The translations under genes and the position numbers were made by a program. A DNA stretch of 64,000 nucleotides from Nocardia coubleae NBRC 108252 (lineage in GTDB: Bacteria; Actinomycetota; Actinomycetes; Mycobacteriales; Mycobacteriaceae). This document shows positions 43,386-52,021 of this stretch, one piece after another (position 1 is the stretch's first letter; each line of letters starts with the position of its first letter). Location of the stretch: positions 27,653 through 91,652 of the forward strand of contig NZ_BDBD01000006.1 of assembly GCF_001612805.1 (NCBI RefSeq), in the 5' to 3' direction. Under the pieces are notes generated by a model that saw only the letters and a program-made list of their open reading frames with translations, was not told the DNA's origin and did no database searches.

Positions 43386-44033
43386 CTAGAAGCCCTTCTC
43401 TACGAGCTCGAAACCGTCGGGCCGGATTCGGTGCCGCTCACCGGAGCCGCCGGCGACCCGGCACCAGCTCGACACGTCGAGTTCGGCTCTGTCCGCGGCC
43501 AATTCGATCGCGAAGCCGCCGTACATGCCGGGAATTGCCGCCCACATGGTCGCCTCAGGGTATTCGAGCAGGGGTGCCAGCGGTGGTGCTCGGAAGCCGC
43601 AGTCGCGGCACAGATCCAGTACCCGGCCGAGAATCACCCCGTGTAGTTGACATTCGAGCTGCGCCAAGTCGGTGGCGTCGACCTCGCGCACCAATCTCGG
43701 TGCGAGCAGCGCCGCCAGCTCGATGTGACCGTTCGCGGCCGCGATATCGGCGGCAGTGTCACCATCGGCAGTGCGCAGGGTGCGCCACGCACCGAGCTCG
43801 AGCAGACGTTCGACCACCGGGACCGGGCCACCGAGGAAGGCCGCCTGGTGCAGTGGCGTGAAGCCGGAGGTGCCACCCACCCGCGTCGTATTGACGCTGC
43901 GATGACGTTCGGCGAGTTCGAGCACGACCTCCCAGTCCCCGCTGCGCGCCGCGTCCGCCAATCGATCGCGCACAGCGATCGCCGCCTCGCTGTAGAACTT
44001 TCGCCGATACCATCCCCACCACAAGATCTCCAC
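43386..44033 (-). CDS. Ankyrin-repeat protein
   Basis: This 215-residue protein has ankyrin repeats at about 20-115: RLADAARSGDWEVVLELAER, then GFTPLHQAAFLGGPVPVVER, then DGDTAADIAAANGHIELAAL. The C-terminal half (about 120-215) is Trp/Cys-containing and of unknown fold. Ankyrin repeats mediate protein binding; the partner is unknown. It has no signal peptide. It is upstream of the decayed membrane-protein gene on the same strand. Confidence 0.85.
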   Translation of the reverse strand: MEILWWGWYRRKFYSEAAIAVRDRLADAARSGDWEVVLELAERHRSVNTTRVGGTSGFTPLHQAAFLGGPVPVVERLLELGAWRTLRTADGDTAADIAAANGHIELAALLAPRLVREVDATDLAQLECQLHGVILGRVLDLCRDCGFRAPPLAPLLEYPEATMWAAIPGMYGGFAIELAADRAELDVSSWCRVAGGSGERHRIRPDGFELVEKGF

Positions 44034-44060
44034 GCGCTCAGCGTACTGACCGGGCAGGAA

Positions 44061-45053
44061 TCACTCGGCTGTGCTGCGACCGGGGGTTTGTTCGAACGGG
44101 AGTCGCGCCAGCGCGTTGGCGACTGCGGCGTGGAGATCGCGCATTTGCGGGTCGTTGTCTTCGACGGCCCAGGTGAGTTCCTCGACGGTGCGGATCAGGG
44201 CCCAGCCGCGGGCGCGTTCGGGGTCTACGTCGAGCGCTGCTGCCGTGGCGGCGATCACCGCGTCGGCGTGCAAGGGGGTCGGGTCGGACTGGATCTGGAT
44301 CATCAGGAGGAAGCCTGCGTCGAAGGATGCTTCACCGAGGCACGGTTTCGGGTCGATCAGTAGCCATGGTTCGCGTTCGGCAGCAACGATATTGCCGAGG
44401 TGGGTGTCACGGTTGACGATCAGGAGGGGACCGTCCGGCTCGCTCAGTGCGACGCACCAGCGCTCCACCGACGTCCGTAGAGACGGTGAGATCGCTTGCG
44501 CCACAGCAGGGTCGGTGAGTCGGGTGCGGAGGCCGTCTATGACGTCGGTCGCGGCGGGGAAGGCCGGAAAGCTGTCGGGAAGGGCAGGCGCTGGTCGTCG
44601 GAGCCTGCGGTACAGCTCGCATGCCGACTTCACCTTCACCGCGTTCTCCGGCCGGCCCTCGAGGCTCGGGAAGCCGGGCTGGGTGAGCAATTCCGTTCCG
44701 GGGAAAGCCCATTCGAGCAACATCGCACCGGTGGCGGGGTCGAATTCGAACAGCCGGACAGCGCCGTCACCGTCGTAGGCGTACAAGGCGGTCGCCTCGG
44801 CGATGTTCTCCTCGTCGACCATCGGCACCTTCAGCACGGCCTGCCGTCCGTCGTCGCGCCTGGCCCCGGCGACGTAGGCGTGCGTTCCGCCGCCGAACGG
44901 CGCGGTGAACTCGCCGAGCCCCCACCGCTCGGCCAGCCCGGCCACGACGTCCGGCAACTCGTCGATCCACCGCGCACCGGCCACACCGAACACCGCACGA
45001 ACCGTCTCCTCGACCGCCGACGGCAACTCCACAGGCAACCCACCCGACACCAT
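44061..45053 (-). CDS. Aminoglycoside phosphotransferase-like kinase, APH(6)/streptomycin-kinase type
   Basis: This encodes 330 residues from ATG 45053. The kinase-like fold has the catalytic loop VNRDTHLGNIV, equivalent to HGDLHxxN with altered first residues, and the metal-binding segment LLIDPKPCLGEASFDAGFLL (about 250), a pattern typical of the APH(6) streptomycin/hydroxyurea phosphotransferase family. It would use ATP to phosphorylate a small hydroxylated compound. Replacement of the canonical His-Gly by Asn-Arg before the catalytic Asp leaves real resistance activity uncertain. It is divergent from a decayed acetyltransferase gene. Confidence 0.82.
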   Translation of the reverse strand: MVSGGLPVELPSAVEETVRAVFGVAGARWIDELPDVVAGLAERWGLGEFTAPFGGGTHAYVAGARRDDGRQAVLKVPMVDEENIAEATALYAYDGDGAVRLFEFDPATGAMLLEWAFPGTELLTQPGFPSLEGRPENAVKVKSACELYRRLRRPAPALPDSFPAFPAATDVIDGLRTRLTDPAVAQAISPSLRTSVERWCVALSEPDGPLLIVNRDTHLGNIVAAEREPWLLIDPKPCLGEASFDAGFLLMIQIQSDPTPLHADAVIAATAAALDVDPERARGWALIRTVEELTWAVEDNDPQMRDLHAAVANALARLPFEQTPGRSTAE

Positions 45054-45141
45054 CAGCCCACCCTGCCGACGCCGACCCCTGCCGTCAATCGAATCCCTAC
45101 GCCCTCGACAGACCAGCACCGAACCTGACAGCGTTGCGAAC

Positions 45142-45437
45142 ATGACGGATCCGCTGACCCCCGACTTCCCACCCGGCTACGAAGTCTCCACCGACACCGG
45201 CCGTATCGACGCAGCACGCGTCCACACCTGGCTGTCCGCCGACTCGTATTGGGCGAAGGGCAGATCGCGGGACAAGCAGGACAGCGCGATGGCCGGTTCC
45301 CTCAATTTCGGTGTCTACGACAGTACGGCTTGCGCCGGATCATGCTCGCCACCCACGACGCCCACGGTGTCTACGAGAAACTCGGCTTCGAGCCACTGAG
45401 CAACCCGGAGCACTGGATGGCCCTCGAAATGCGGTGA
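45142..45437 (+). pseudogene. GNAT acetyltransferase gene with internal deletion
   Basis: The first 54 codons (MTDPLTPDFPPGYEVSTDTG to NFGVYD) match the start of a common actinobacterial GNAT acetyltransferase. The last 38 codons, in another frame (YGLRRIMLATHDAHGVYEKL to ALEMR-stop at 45437), match its end. The central acetyl-CoA-binding part, roughly 45-60 codons, is missing. The gene therefore cannot make an active enzyme. Confidence 0.75.
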
Positions 45438-45456
45438 GCGCTACTGGCTCGCCGAG

Positions 45457-46107
45457 TCAGAAATCCAAGGACAGCCAATCGATTTCGATGGGGAAGGGGT
45501 ACGGGAACGAGATGCCCGACGCGGAACCGCGAGCCCACTCCCCCGCCAGCAGATAGTTGGCGTTGCGGAGTGGCCGAACGCCAGGGGGAAGCTGCGCGTG
45601 GCCGGTTTCGAGGATGTACACGCGCAGGGCGCCGATACCGGTGAGGTCCTTGGTCAGGTCCACTTCCCAGTACGAAGGGATACCGGCATCCGCGTAGCGC
45701 GCTTTCTTCGCTTCGATGTCGGCCTGGGTGGAGGAGGGCGACAACACTTCACCGACCAGAACAGTGTCGGAGGCACGGACGTCGGAGCCCGGCGGCAGGC
45801 AGCGGTGCACGAGGAAGTCCGGCGTCACGAAGTCCGACTTTCCGGTGGAGCCGAAAAATACGTTCGTCTCGAGATTGCCACGCCAGCAGCGTTCCGGATG
45901 GGAGCGGTTGTCGGTCGTTGCCGCCTCCCTGATCGCTTGGGTCAAGAGCAATGTGGCCAACTGGTGCTCGCCCGGCCCGCGGCGCACGAAGACCACACGC
46001 CCCTCCCACAGCTCGATCTGAGCGGCGATCTCCTCAGGTAGCTCCTCCAGTTCCTCCCAGGTCATCGACTCGGGAAGATCGGGGCGATCGACGCTCGGCA
46101 TGGCCAC
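45457..46107 (-). CDS. Uma2 family (DUF820) putative endonuclease
   Basis: This encodes 216 residues from ATG 46107 or 46101. The restriction-endonuclease-like core has the PD-(D/E)XK pattern: TPDFLVHR (Asp), VLVGEVLSPSS (Glu) and DIEAKKARYADAGIPSYWEV with the following Lys. Uma2 proteins are abundant in cyanobacteria and actinomycetes and their cellular role is not established. A terminator separates it from the etf operon upstream on the same strand. Confidence 0.85.
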   Translation of the reverse strand: MAMPSVDRPDLPESMTWEELEELPEEIAAQIELWEGRVVFVRRGPGEHQLATLLLTQAIREAATTDNRSHPERCWRGNLETNVFFGSTGKSDFVTPDFLVHRCLPPGSDVRASDTVLVGEVLSPSSTQADIEAKKARYADAGIPSYWEVDLTKDLTGIGALRVYILETGHAQLPPGVRPLRNANYLLAGEWARGSASGISFPYPFPIEIDWLSLDF

Positions 46108-46130
46108 ATGCTACGCAGCAGAAACGCAAA

Positions 46131-46172
46131 ACTCGCCAGAGCTGCCGTCCAGCGACGACAGATCTGGCGAGT
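46131..46172 (-). terminator. Intrinsic terminator of the etf operon
   Basis: Arms actcgccaga / tctggcgagt (perfect, 10 bp) with a structured loop, followed on the minus strand by TTTTGCGTTTC. It lies downstream of etfA. A second GC-rich hairpin at about 46219-46260 may add to it. Confidence 0.75.
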
Positions 46173-46285
46173 CAGGGGTAACTCACCGGGGACGAGCTAC
46201 CGCAACCCACGTCCCGACGCGGGCCGGGTGCGCGACGAACGCCGCACACGACCGGCCCGCCAAAGGCGCGGAGAGGCGGACCAGC

Positions 46286-47242
46286 TCAGCCCTTGTGGGA
46301 CTTGACGGCGTCGGTCAGCTGCGGGGCGACGTTGAACAGGTCGCCCACGATGCCGTAGTCGGCGATCTCGAAGATGGGAGCCTCTTCGTCCTTGTTGACC
46401 GCGACGATGGTCTTCGAGGTCTGCATGCCCGCGCGGTGCTGGATGGCACCGGAGATGCCGAGGGCGATGTAGAGCTGCGGGGAGACAGTCTTACCGGTCT
46501 GACCCACCTGGAACTGGCCCGGGTAGTAGCCCGAGTCGACGGCGGCACGCGAGGCACCGACGGCGGCACCGAGCGAGTCGGCCAGCGCCTCGACGACCGA
46601 GAAGTTGTCGGCGGAACCGACACCGCGACCACCGGAGACGACGATGCTCGCCTCGGTGAGCTCCGGACGGTCACCGGCGACGACCGGCTCACGGGAGACG
46701 ACCTTGACGACGCCCTCTTCCTGCGCGGGCACGGCCACGGCGACCTGCTCACCGGCGCCGGCCTGCGGGGCGGCCTCGATGGAGCCGGGGCGCACCGAGA
46801 TCACCGGCACGTCGCCGGTGGCCTTGGCGTCGACGGTGAACGCGCCACCGAAGATGGAGTGCACGGCCGAACCGTCACCGTTGACGCCGATGACGTCGAC
46901 GAGCAGACCGGAGCCGATGCGCGCGGCGAGGCGGCCCGACACCTCCTTGCCCTCGGCGGTGGCGGCGACGATCACGGCGGCGGGGGCGGCGGACTCGACC
47001 AGCGAGGCGAGCACGTCGACCTTCGGGGTGACCAGGAAGCTCTCGACCTCGTCGCCCTCGGCGACGTAGATCTTCTCGGCGCCCGCGGCGGCCAGGGCGG
47101 CGGCCAGCTTGTCGGCGGTGCCGGGGGCACCGGTCACGACGGCGGCCGGGGTGCCGAGCGCGCGTGCGGCGGTGAGCAGTTCGGTGCTGACCTTCTTGAC
47201 GGCACCGTCGGCGTGCTCGACGAGCACAAGTACTTCAGCCAT
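46286..47242 (-). CDS. etfA: Electron transfer flavoprotein alpha subunit
   Basis: This encodes 318 residues from ATG 47242, with AGGAGA upstream. The N-terminal ETF domain starts [19 protein letters not shown]. The FAD-binding C-terminal domain contains [19 protein letters not shown] and [20 protein letters not shown], the ETF-alpha signature. It pairs with EtfB to pass electrons from acyl-CoA dehydrogenases to the respiratory chain. The etfB gene lies 37 bases upstream. In M. tuberculosis the equivalents are FixB/FixA beside the same methyltransferase as here. Confidence 0.96.
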   Translation of the reverse strand: MAEVLVLVEHADGAVKKVSTELLTAARALGTPAAVVTGAPGTADKLAAALAAAGAEKIYVAEGDEVESFLVTPKVDVLASLVESAAPAAVIVAATAEGKEVSGRLAARIGSGLLVDVIGVNGDGSAVHSIFGGAFTVDAKATGDVPVISVRPGSIEAAPQAGAGEQVAVAVPAQEEGVVKVVSREPVVAGDRPELTEASIVVSGGRGVGSADNFSVVEALADSLGAAVGASRAAVDSGYYPGQFQVGQTGKTVSPQLYIALGISGAIQHRAGMQTSKTIVAVNKDEEAPIFEIADYGIVGDLFNVAPQLTDAVKSHKG

Positions 47243-47279
47243 TGTTCTTTCTCCTAGGGAAGTTCTCGGACGGTCCGGA

Positions 47280-48065
47280 TCAGATGATCTTCTGGCCGAT
47301 GAGGTAGGTGGCGATCTGGTTGCCGCCCTCGCCCTCGTCCGCGATCTTCTCGCCCGCGGTGCGAGCGGGCTTCGGGGTGGCGGCGGTGACCGCGGTGCCC
47401 GCGTTGGCCACACCGACGGTCGACGGGTCGATGCCCAGGTCGGCGAGGGTGAAGACCTGAACTTCCTTCTTCTTCGCGGCCATGATGCCCTTGAAGGACG
47501 GGAAGCGCGGCTCGTTGATCTTCTCGTTCACCGAGACGATCGCGGGCAGGGTGGCCTCGAGCTTGAACACACCCTCGTCGGTCTCGCGCTCGCCGGTGAT
47601 CTTGTCGCCGTCGACGGTGAGCTTGCGCAGGTGGGTGAGCTGCGGGATGCCGAGGTACTCGGCGATGATCGCCGGGACCGCACCCGCGCGGCCGTCGGTG
47701 GACTCGTTGCCGGCGATGACCAGCTCGACGCCCTCGACCTGGCCGAGCGCACCGGCGAGCACCCAGGCGGTCTGCACGGCGTCGGAGCCGTGGATCGCGG
47801 GGTCGTTGATGTGGATGGCCTTGTCGGCACCCATGGACAGCGCCTTGCGGATGGCCTCGGTGGCGCGATCCGGACCGGCGGCCAGCACGGTGACCTCGCC
47901 GCCCTGGGCCTCCTTGATCAGCAGCGCTTCCTCGACGGCGCGCTCGTTGATCTCGTCGAGGACGGCGTCGGCGGCCTCACGGTCGAGGGTGTAGTCACCA
48001 TCGGTCAGCTTGCGCTCGGACCAGGTGTCGGGGACCTGCTTGATGAGTACGACGATGTTCGGCAT
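47280..48065 (-). CDS. etfB: Electron transfer flavoprotein beta subunit
   Basis: This 261-residue protein opens with NIVVLIKQVPDTWSERKL, and its adenine-nucleotide-binding region VELVIAGNESTDGRAGAVPA is typical of EtfB (binds AMP and forms a heterodimer with EtfA). It accepts electrons from fatty-acid and amino-acid dehydrogenases. It is the first gene of the etfBA operon, transcribed divergently from the glucan-lipid operon. A palindromic operator candidate lies between the two starts. Confidence 0.96.
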   Translation of the reverse strand: MPNIVVLIKQVPDTWSERKLTDGDYTLDREAADAVLDEINERAVEEALLIKEAQGGEVTVLAAGPDRATEAIRKALSMGADKAIHINDPAIHGSDAVQTAWVLAGALGQVEGVELVIAGNESTDGRAGAVPAIIAEYLGIPQLTHLRKLTVDGDKITGERETDEGVFKLEATLPAIVSVNEKINEPRFPSFKGIMAAKKKEVQVFTLADLGIDPSTVGVANAGTAVTAATPKPARTAGEKIADEGEGGNQIATYLIGQKII

Positions 48066-48169
48066 CGGTCTTCGTCGACCTCCTTCTGGGTTACACGTGA
48101 GTGGTGGGCCGCACGAGCTGGGCCGTACGTCCGTGTGGGTGCTCAGAGGGGAACAGTACCCTACGCTAA

Positions 48170-48185
48170 GTTACCGGTGGGTAAC
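48170..48185. promoter_or_regulatory. Palindromic operator candidate between etfBA and the glucan-lipid operon
   Basis: GTTACC-ggtg-GGTAAC is a perfect 6-bp inverted repeat with a 4-base spacer, in the 181-base divergent region between etfB and the methyltransferase gene. Its form suits a TetR-family repressor site of the kind that controls fatty-acid oxidation genes in mycolic-acid bacteria. The regulator is not in the window. Confidence 0.5.
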
Positions 48186-48246
48186 CTACTTGCGCAACAG
48201 GTCCCTGGCTCAGGAGCGGACCATCGGTACCAGTAACGTCGAGGCC

Positions 48247-49035
48247 ATGAGCGAGGCTGTGATCCCTGCCGCACCGGTGGACGCAACACATGACCCACTG
48301 CCGCTGACCGGTGAGCGGACGGTGCCGGGTATCGCCGAGGAGAACTACTGGTTCCGTCGGCACGAGATCGCCTACGCCCGGCTGCTGGAGCACTGCGCGG
48401 GCAAGACCGTGCTCGAGGCGGGCTCGGGCGAGGGCTACGGCGCCGACATGATCGCCGGGGTCGCCCAGCGGGTGATCGGCGTGGACTACGACGAGGGTGC
48501 CGTCGCGCACGTGCGCGCGCGCTACCCGCGCGTGGAGATGATCCAGGGCAATCTCGCCGACCTCCCGCTCGACGACGAATCGGTCGACGTGGTGGTGAAC
48601 TTCCAGGTCATCGAGCATCTGTGGGACCAGGCTCAGTTCCTGCGCGAATGCCTGCGCGTGTTGCGCCCGGGCGGACGGCTGCTCATCAGCACCCCGAACC
48701 GCATCACCTTCTCCCCCGGTCGCGACACCCCGCTCAACCCGTTCCACACGCGCGAACTCAACGCAGCCGAACTCACCGAGCTGCTGGTCGAGGCCGGTTT
48801 CACGGTGTCGCGGATGCTCGGCGTGCACCACGGCGAGGCCCTGAAAGCGCTGGACGCCAAGCACGGTGGGTCGTTCATCGACGCCCAGATCGAGCGCGCC
48901 CTCGCCGGTGAGCCCTGGCCCGCCGACCTCACCGCCGACGTCGCCGCCGTGACCATCGACGATTTCGACCTGCGTGAAGGCGATATCGATGCCAGCCTGG
49001 ACCTGGTCGCGATCGCCGAGAAGGCAAGGCGTTGA
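48247..49035 (+). CDS. SAM-dependent methyltransferase (Rv3030/MeT1-like)
   Basis: This encodes 262 residues from ATG 48247. The class I Rossmann motif I is KTVLEAGSGEGYGADM, motif II lies near GVDYDEGAV, and motif post-II near VVNFQVIEHL. By position (next to etfBA, before GH57 and GT4 genes) it matches M. tuberculosis Rv3030, which methylates the reducing end of the glucan in methylglucose lipopolysaccharides. The GH57 gene start (TTG) overlaps its TGA stop, so the three genes are one operon. The synteny is recalled, not searched. Confidence 0.9.
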   Translation: MSEAVIPAAPVDATHDPLPLTGERTVPGIAEENYWFRRHEIAYARLLEHCAGKTVLEAGSGEGYGADMIAGVAQRVIGVDYDEGAVAHVRARYPRVEMIQGNLADLPLDDESVDVVVNFQVIEHLWDQAQFLRECLRVLRPGGRLLISTPNRITFSPGRDTPLNPFHTRELNAAELTELLVEAGFTVSRMLGVHHGEALKALDAKHGGSFIDAQIERALAGEPWPADLTADVAAVTIDDFDLREGDIDASLDLVAIAEKARR

Positions 49036-50570
49036 CAGATTCTCGCTCCGTCCCGGGCCAGTTCACGCTGGTCCTGCACTCGCATCTGCCCTGGCTGGCC
49101 CATCACGGGCGCTGGCCGGTGGGTGAGGAATGGCTGTACCAGTCCTGGGCCGCGTCCTATCTTCCCCTGGTCCGGGTGCTGAAAACCCTTGCCGCCGAAG
49201 GTCGCTCACATTTGCTGAGCCTGGGGATCACCCCCGTTCTCGCCGCCCAGCTCGACGACCCGCACTGCCTGGCGGGCATGCATCACTGGCTCGGCAACTG
49301 GCAGTTGCGCGCCGACGAGGCATCCATGGCGGGCAATGTGGCGCTCGGCAGGCACGAACATCGGCTCGCCGCAACGGCTCTCGCCGATTTCGAGCAGGAC
49401 TGGCGGCACGGCAGCGCGCCGGTCTGGCGTTCGCTGATCGATGCCGACGCCATCGAACTGCTCGGCGGTCCGCTCGCGCATCCCTTCCAGCCGCTGCTCG
49501 ACCCGCGCCTGCGTCAGTACCAGCTGACCGAAGGCCTCGCCGACGCGCGGTTGCGCTGGGGCACCACCCCCACGGGAATCTGGGCGCCGGAATGCGGTTA
49601 CACGCCGGGCATGGAACTCGGCTACGACGCCGCCGGTGTGACGCATTTCATGGTCGACGGACCGTCGCTGCGCGGCGACACCAGCCTCGGCAGGCCGGTG
49701 CGCGACGCCGATGTGGTCGCCTTCGGTCGCGATCTGCAGGTGAGTTACCGCGTGTGGTCGCCCAAACAGGGTTATCCGGGGCAGAGCGCGTACCGCGATT
49801 TCCACCACTACGACCATGCGACGGGACTCAAGCCGTCGCGGGTCACCGGCAAAACGGTGGCCGGTCCTGACAAGGCCCCTTACGATCCCGAACTCGCCGC
49901 CGAGGCCGTCACCCGCGATGTCGCCGACTTCGTCGAGACCGTGCGCGCGCGGCTGATCGAGGAGTCCGAACGGATCGGCAGGCCCGCGCTCGTGGTCGCC
50001 GCGTTCGACACCGAACTGTTCGGCCACTGGTGGCACGAGGGACCGCAGTGGCTCGAGCAGGTGCTGCGCGCGTTGCCCGAGGCCGGGGTCACCGTCGGCA
50101 CCCTCGCCGATGCCAGGGCGAACGGGTTCGTGGGCGAACCCGTGCAGCTCAACGACTCGTCGTGGGGTTCAGGCAAGGACTGGCGGGTGTGGGCGGGCGA
50201 TCAGGTGGCCGACCTCGTCGAGCTCAATGCCGACGTGGTTCGGCTGGCGCTGGACACCCTCGACAAGGTGCGCCGCGACGGTGCGTTGCGCGATCCGGTC
50301 GCCGACCAATTGCTGCGCGAAGCGATCCTCACGGTGTCCAGCGACTGGGCGTTCATGGTGAGCAAGGACTCCGCCGCGGGCTACGCGCGCGACCGCGCCC
50401 ACGAACACGCGCATGCGGTGCGGGAACTCGCGGAGGCGATCGGGGCCGGTCAGTTCGCCAAAGCGACCCGTCTCGCGGCAGGATGGAGCGCGGCCGACGG
50501 ACTCTTCCCAGGTCTGGACGCACGGCGGTTGCCGACCGCCGTCCCGTCGGTCGCCGAAGGATCGTCATGA
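49032..50570 (+). CDS. GH57 family glycoside hydrolase / branching enzyme (Rv3031-like)
   Basis: This encodes 512 residues from TTG 49032, overlapping the previous stop as TTGA. The GH57 catalytic barrel begins FTLVLHSHLPWLAHHG (His-x-His region). The nucleophile Glu is in GIWAPECGYTPGMELGY (about 196) and the acid/base Asp in AAFDTELFGHWWHEGP (about 325). A DUF1957-like helical domain completes the protein. GH57 enzymes of this type act as alpha-1,4-glucan branching enzymes; the mycobacterial counterpart takes part in methylglucose lipopolysaccharide or capsular glucan formation. The next gene overlaps by ATGA. Confidence 0.92.
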   Translation: MTDSRSVPGQFTLVLHSHLPWLAHHGRWPVGEEWLYQSWAASYLPLVRVLKTLAAEGRSHLLSLGITPVLAAQLDDPHCLAGMHHWLGNWQLRADEASMAGNVALGRHEHRLAATALADFEQDWRHGSAPVWRSLIDADAIELLGGPLAHPFQPLLDPRLRQYQLTEGLADARLRWGTTPTGIWAPECGYTPGMELGYDAAGVTHFMVDGPSLRGDTSLGRPVRDADVVAFGRDLQVSYRVWSPKQGYPGQSAYRDFHHYDHATGLKPSRVTGKTVAGPDKAPYDPELAAEAVTRDVADFVETVRARLIEESERIGRPALVVAAFDTELFGHWWHEGPQWLEQVLRALPEAGVTVGTLADARANGFVGEPVQLNDSSWGSGKDWRVWAGDQVADLVELNADVVRLALDTLDKVRRDGALRDPVADQLLREAILTVSSDWAFMVSKDSAAGYARDRAHEHAHAVRELAEAIGAGQFAKATRLAAGWSAADGLFPGLDARRLPTAVPSVAEGSS

Positions 50571-51820
50571 AGATTTTGATGGTGTCGTGGGAGTACCCGC
50601 CGGTCGTGGTCGGTGGGCTCGGTCGGCATGTGCATCACCTGGCCGTCGAACTGGCCGCGGCCGGGCACGAAGTGGTTGTGCTCGCCCGCAGGCCGACCGG
50701 CACCGATTCGCTCACCCACCCGACCCATTCCTATATCGCCGACGGTGTTCTCGTCGTCGCGGTCGCCGAGGACCCGCCGTGCTTCGACTTCGGCGAGGAC
50801 ATGCTCGCCTGGACGCTGGCGATGGGGCACGCGATGGTGCGCGCGGGCGTCGCGCTCGGCAAACCCGGCGTCGGTGACGGCTGGACGCCCGATGTGGTGC
50901 ACGCCCACGACTGGCTCGTCGCCCACCCGGCGATCGCGCTGGCCGAGTTCTACGACGTGCCGCTGGTGTCGACCATTCACGCCACCGAGGCCGGGCGCCA
51001 CAGCGGCTGGGTGTCGGGGCGGGTGAACCGGCAGGTGCATTCGGTGGAGTGGTGGCTCGCCAACGAATCCGATCAGCTCATCACCTGCTCGACGTCCATG
51101 CAGGACGAGGTGGAGCGGCTCTACGGGCCCGAACTTCCCCCGATCACGGTGATCCGCAACGGTATCGACGTCACGTCGTGGACGTTCCGGCCGCGCGCAC
51201 CCCGTTCCGGACCGCCCCGGCTGCTGTATGTGGGCAGGCTCGAGTACGAGAAGGGTGTGCAGGACGCGATCGCCGCGCTGCCGAGGATCCGGCGCGCGCA
51301 TCCCGGAACCACCCTCACCGTCGCCGGGATCGGCACTCAGTTCGACTGGCTGCGCGAACGTGCTCGCGTGCACCGGGTGGCGCGCGCCGTCAACTTCGTC
51401 GGCAATCTCGGCCACACCGAACTGCTCGGCTGGTTGCACGGCGCCGACGCCATCGTCCTGCCCAGCCGCTACGAACCGTTCGGCATCGTCGCCCTCGAGG
51501 CGGCCGCCGCCGGCGTACCCCTGATCGCCTCCACCGCGGGCGGACTCGGCGAAGCGGTGATCGACGGCGTCACCGGCGCCTCCTTCGCCCCCGCCGACAT
51601 CGACGGCCTGGTCGACGCCACCCGCGCCGTCCTCGACGACCCGCTCACCGCCCAGGACCGCGCCTACACCGCCCGCGAACGCCTCACCGCCGACTTCGCC
51701 TGGGACGTGGTGGCCGCCGAAACCACCCAGGTCTACACCACGGCCAAGCGCCGGGTCCGCACCCCTCTCGGCCGCCCCACCATCCCCGAACGTCCTCTCC
51801 CGGAACGGGATCCGAAGTAG
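50567..51820 (+). CDS. GT4 glycosyltransferase, glycogen-synthase-like (Rv3032-like)
   Basis: This 417-residue GT-B fold enzyme elongates alpha-1,4-glucan. The N-terminal domain opens MKILMVSWEYPPVVVGGLGR, with the nucleotide-sugar-synthase glycine loop; VVHAHDWLVAHP follows. The C-terminal domain has LLYVGRLEYEKGVQDAI and the EX7E motif in YEPFGIVALEAAAAG. The start overlaps the GH57 stop as ATGA, showing coupled translation. The mycobacterial Rv3032 enzyme elongates the glucan of methylglucose lipopolysaccharides, polymers that bind fatty acyl-CoA in the cytoplasm. Confidence 0.92.
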   Translation: MKILMVSWEYPPVVVGGLGRHVHHLAVELAAAGHEVVVLARRPTGTDSLTHPTHSYIADGVLVVAVAEDPPCFDFGEDMLAWTLAMGHAMVRAGVALGKPGVGDGWTPDVVHAHDWLVAHPAIALAEFYDVPLVSTIHATEAGRHSGWVSGRVNRQVHSVEWWLANESDQLITCSTSMQDEVERLYGPELPPITVIRNGIDVTSWTFRPRAPRSGPPRLLYVGRLEYEKGVQDAIAALPRIRRAHPGTTLTVAGIGTQFDWLRERARVHRVARAVNFVGNLGHTELLGWLHGADAIVLPSRYEPFGIVALEAAAAGVPLIASTAGGLGEAVIDGVTGASFAPADIDGLVDATRAVLDDPLTAQDRAYTARERLTADFAWDVVAAETTQVYTTAKRRVRTPLGRPTIPERPLPERDPK

Positions 51821-51908
51821 ACGTCGCTTCGGCACGCACATGACGCCGACCGATTTCTAATGCGTTGAAGTTCTAAACGTGAGCTGTGTAACAGTTCGGG
51901 GTTCGCGG

Positions 51909-51958
51909 CCGACACCCTTCGGCCACCGCTGAATCGCGGTGTGCGGCAAGGGGGTCGG
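51909..51958. promoter_or_regulatory. Long imperfect stem-loop before the TerD fusion gene
   Basis: CCGACACCCTT (51909-51919) pairs with AAGGGGGTCGG (51948-51958) with one mismatch, enclosing a second stem CACCGC / GCGGTG. It may terminate the glucan operon (stop 89 bases before) or form a leader structure for the TerD gene starting 64 bases later. Confidence 0.5.
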
Positions 51959-52021
51959 CGGCCGGTCGGCCGTATTCGCCTTGCGGTGATCGTCGTGCCG
52001 AGCCTCGAAGGGTGAGCTGCT

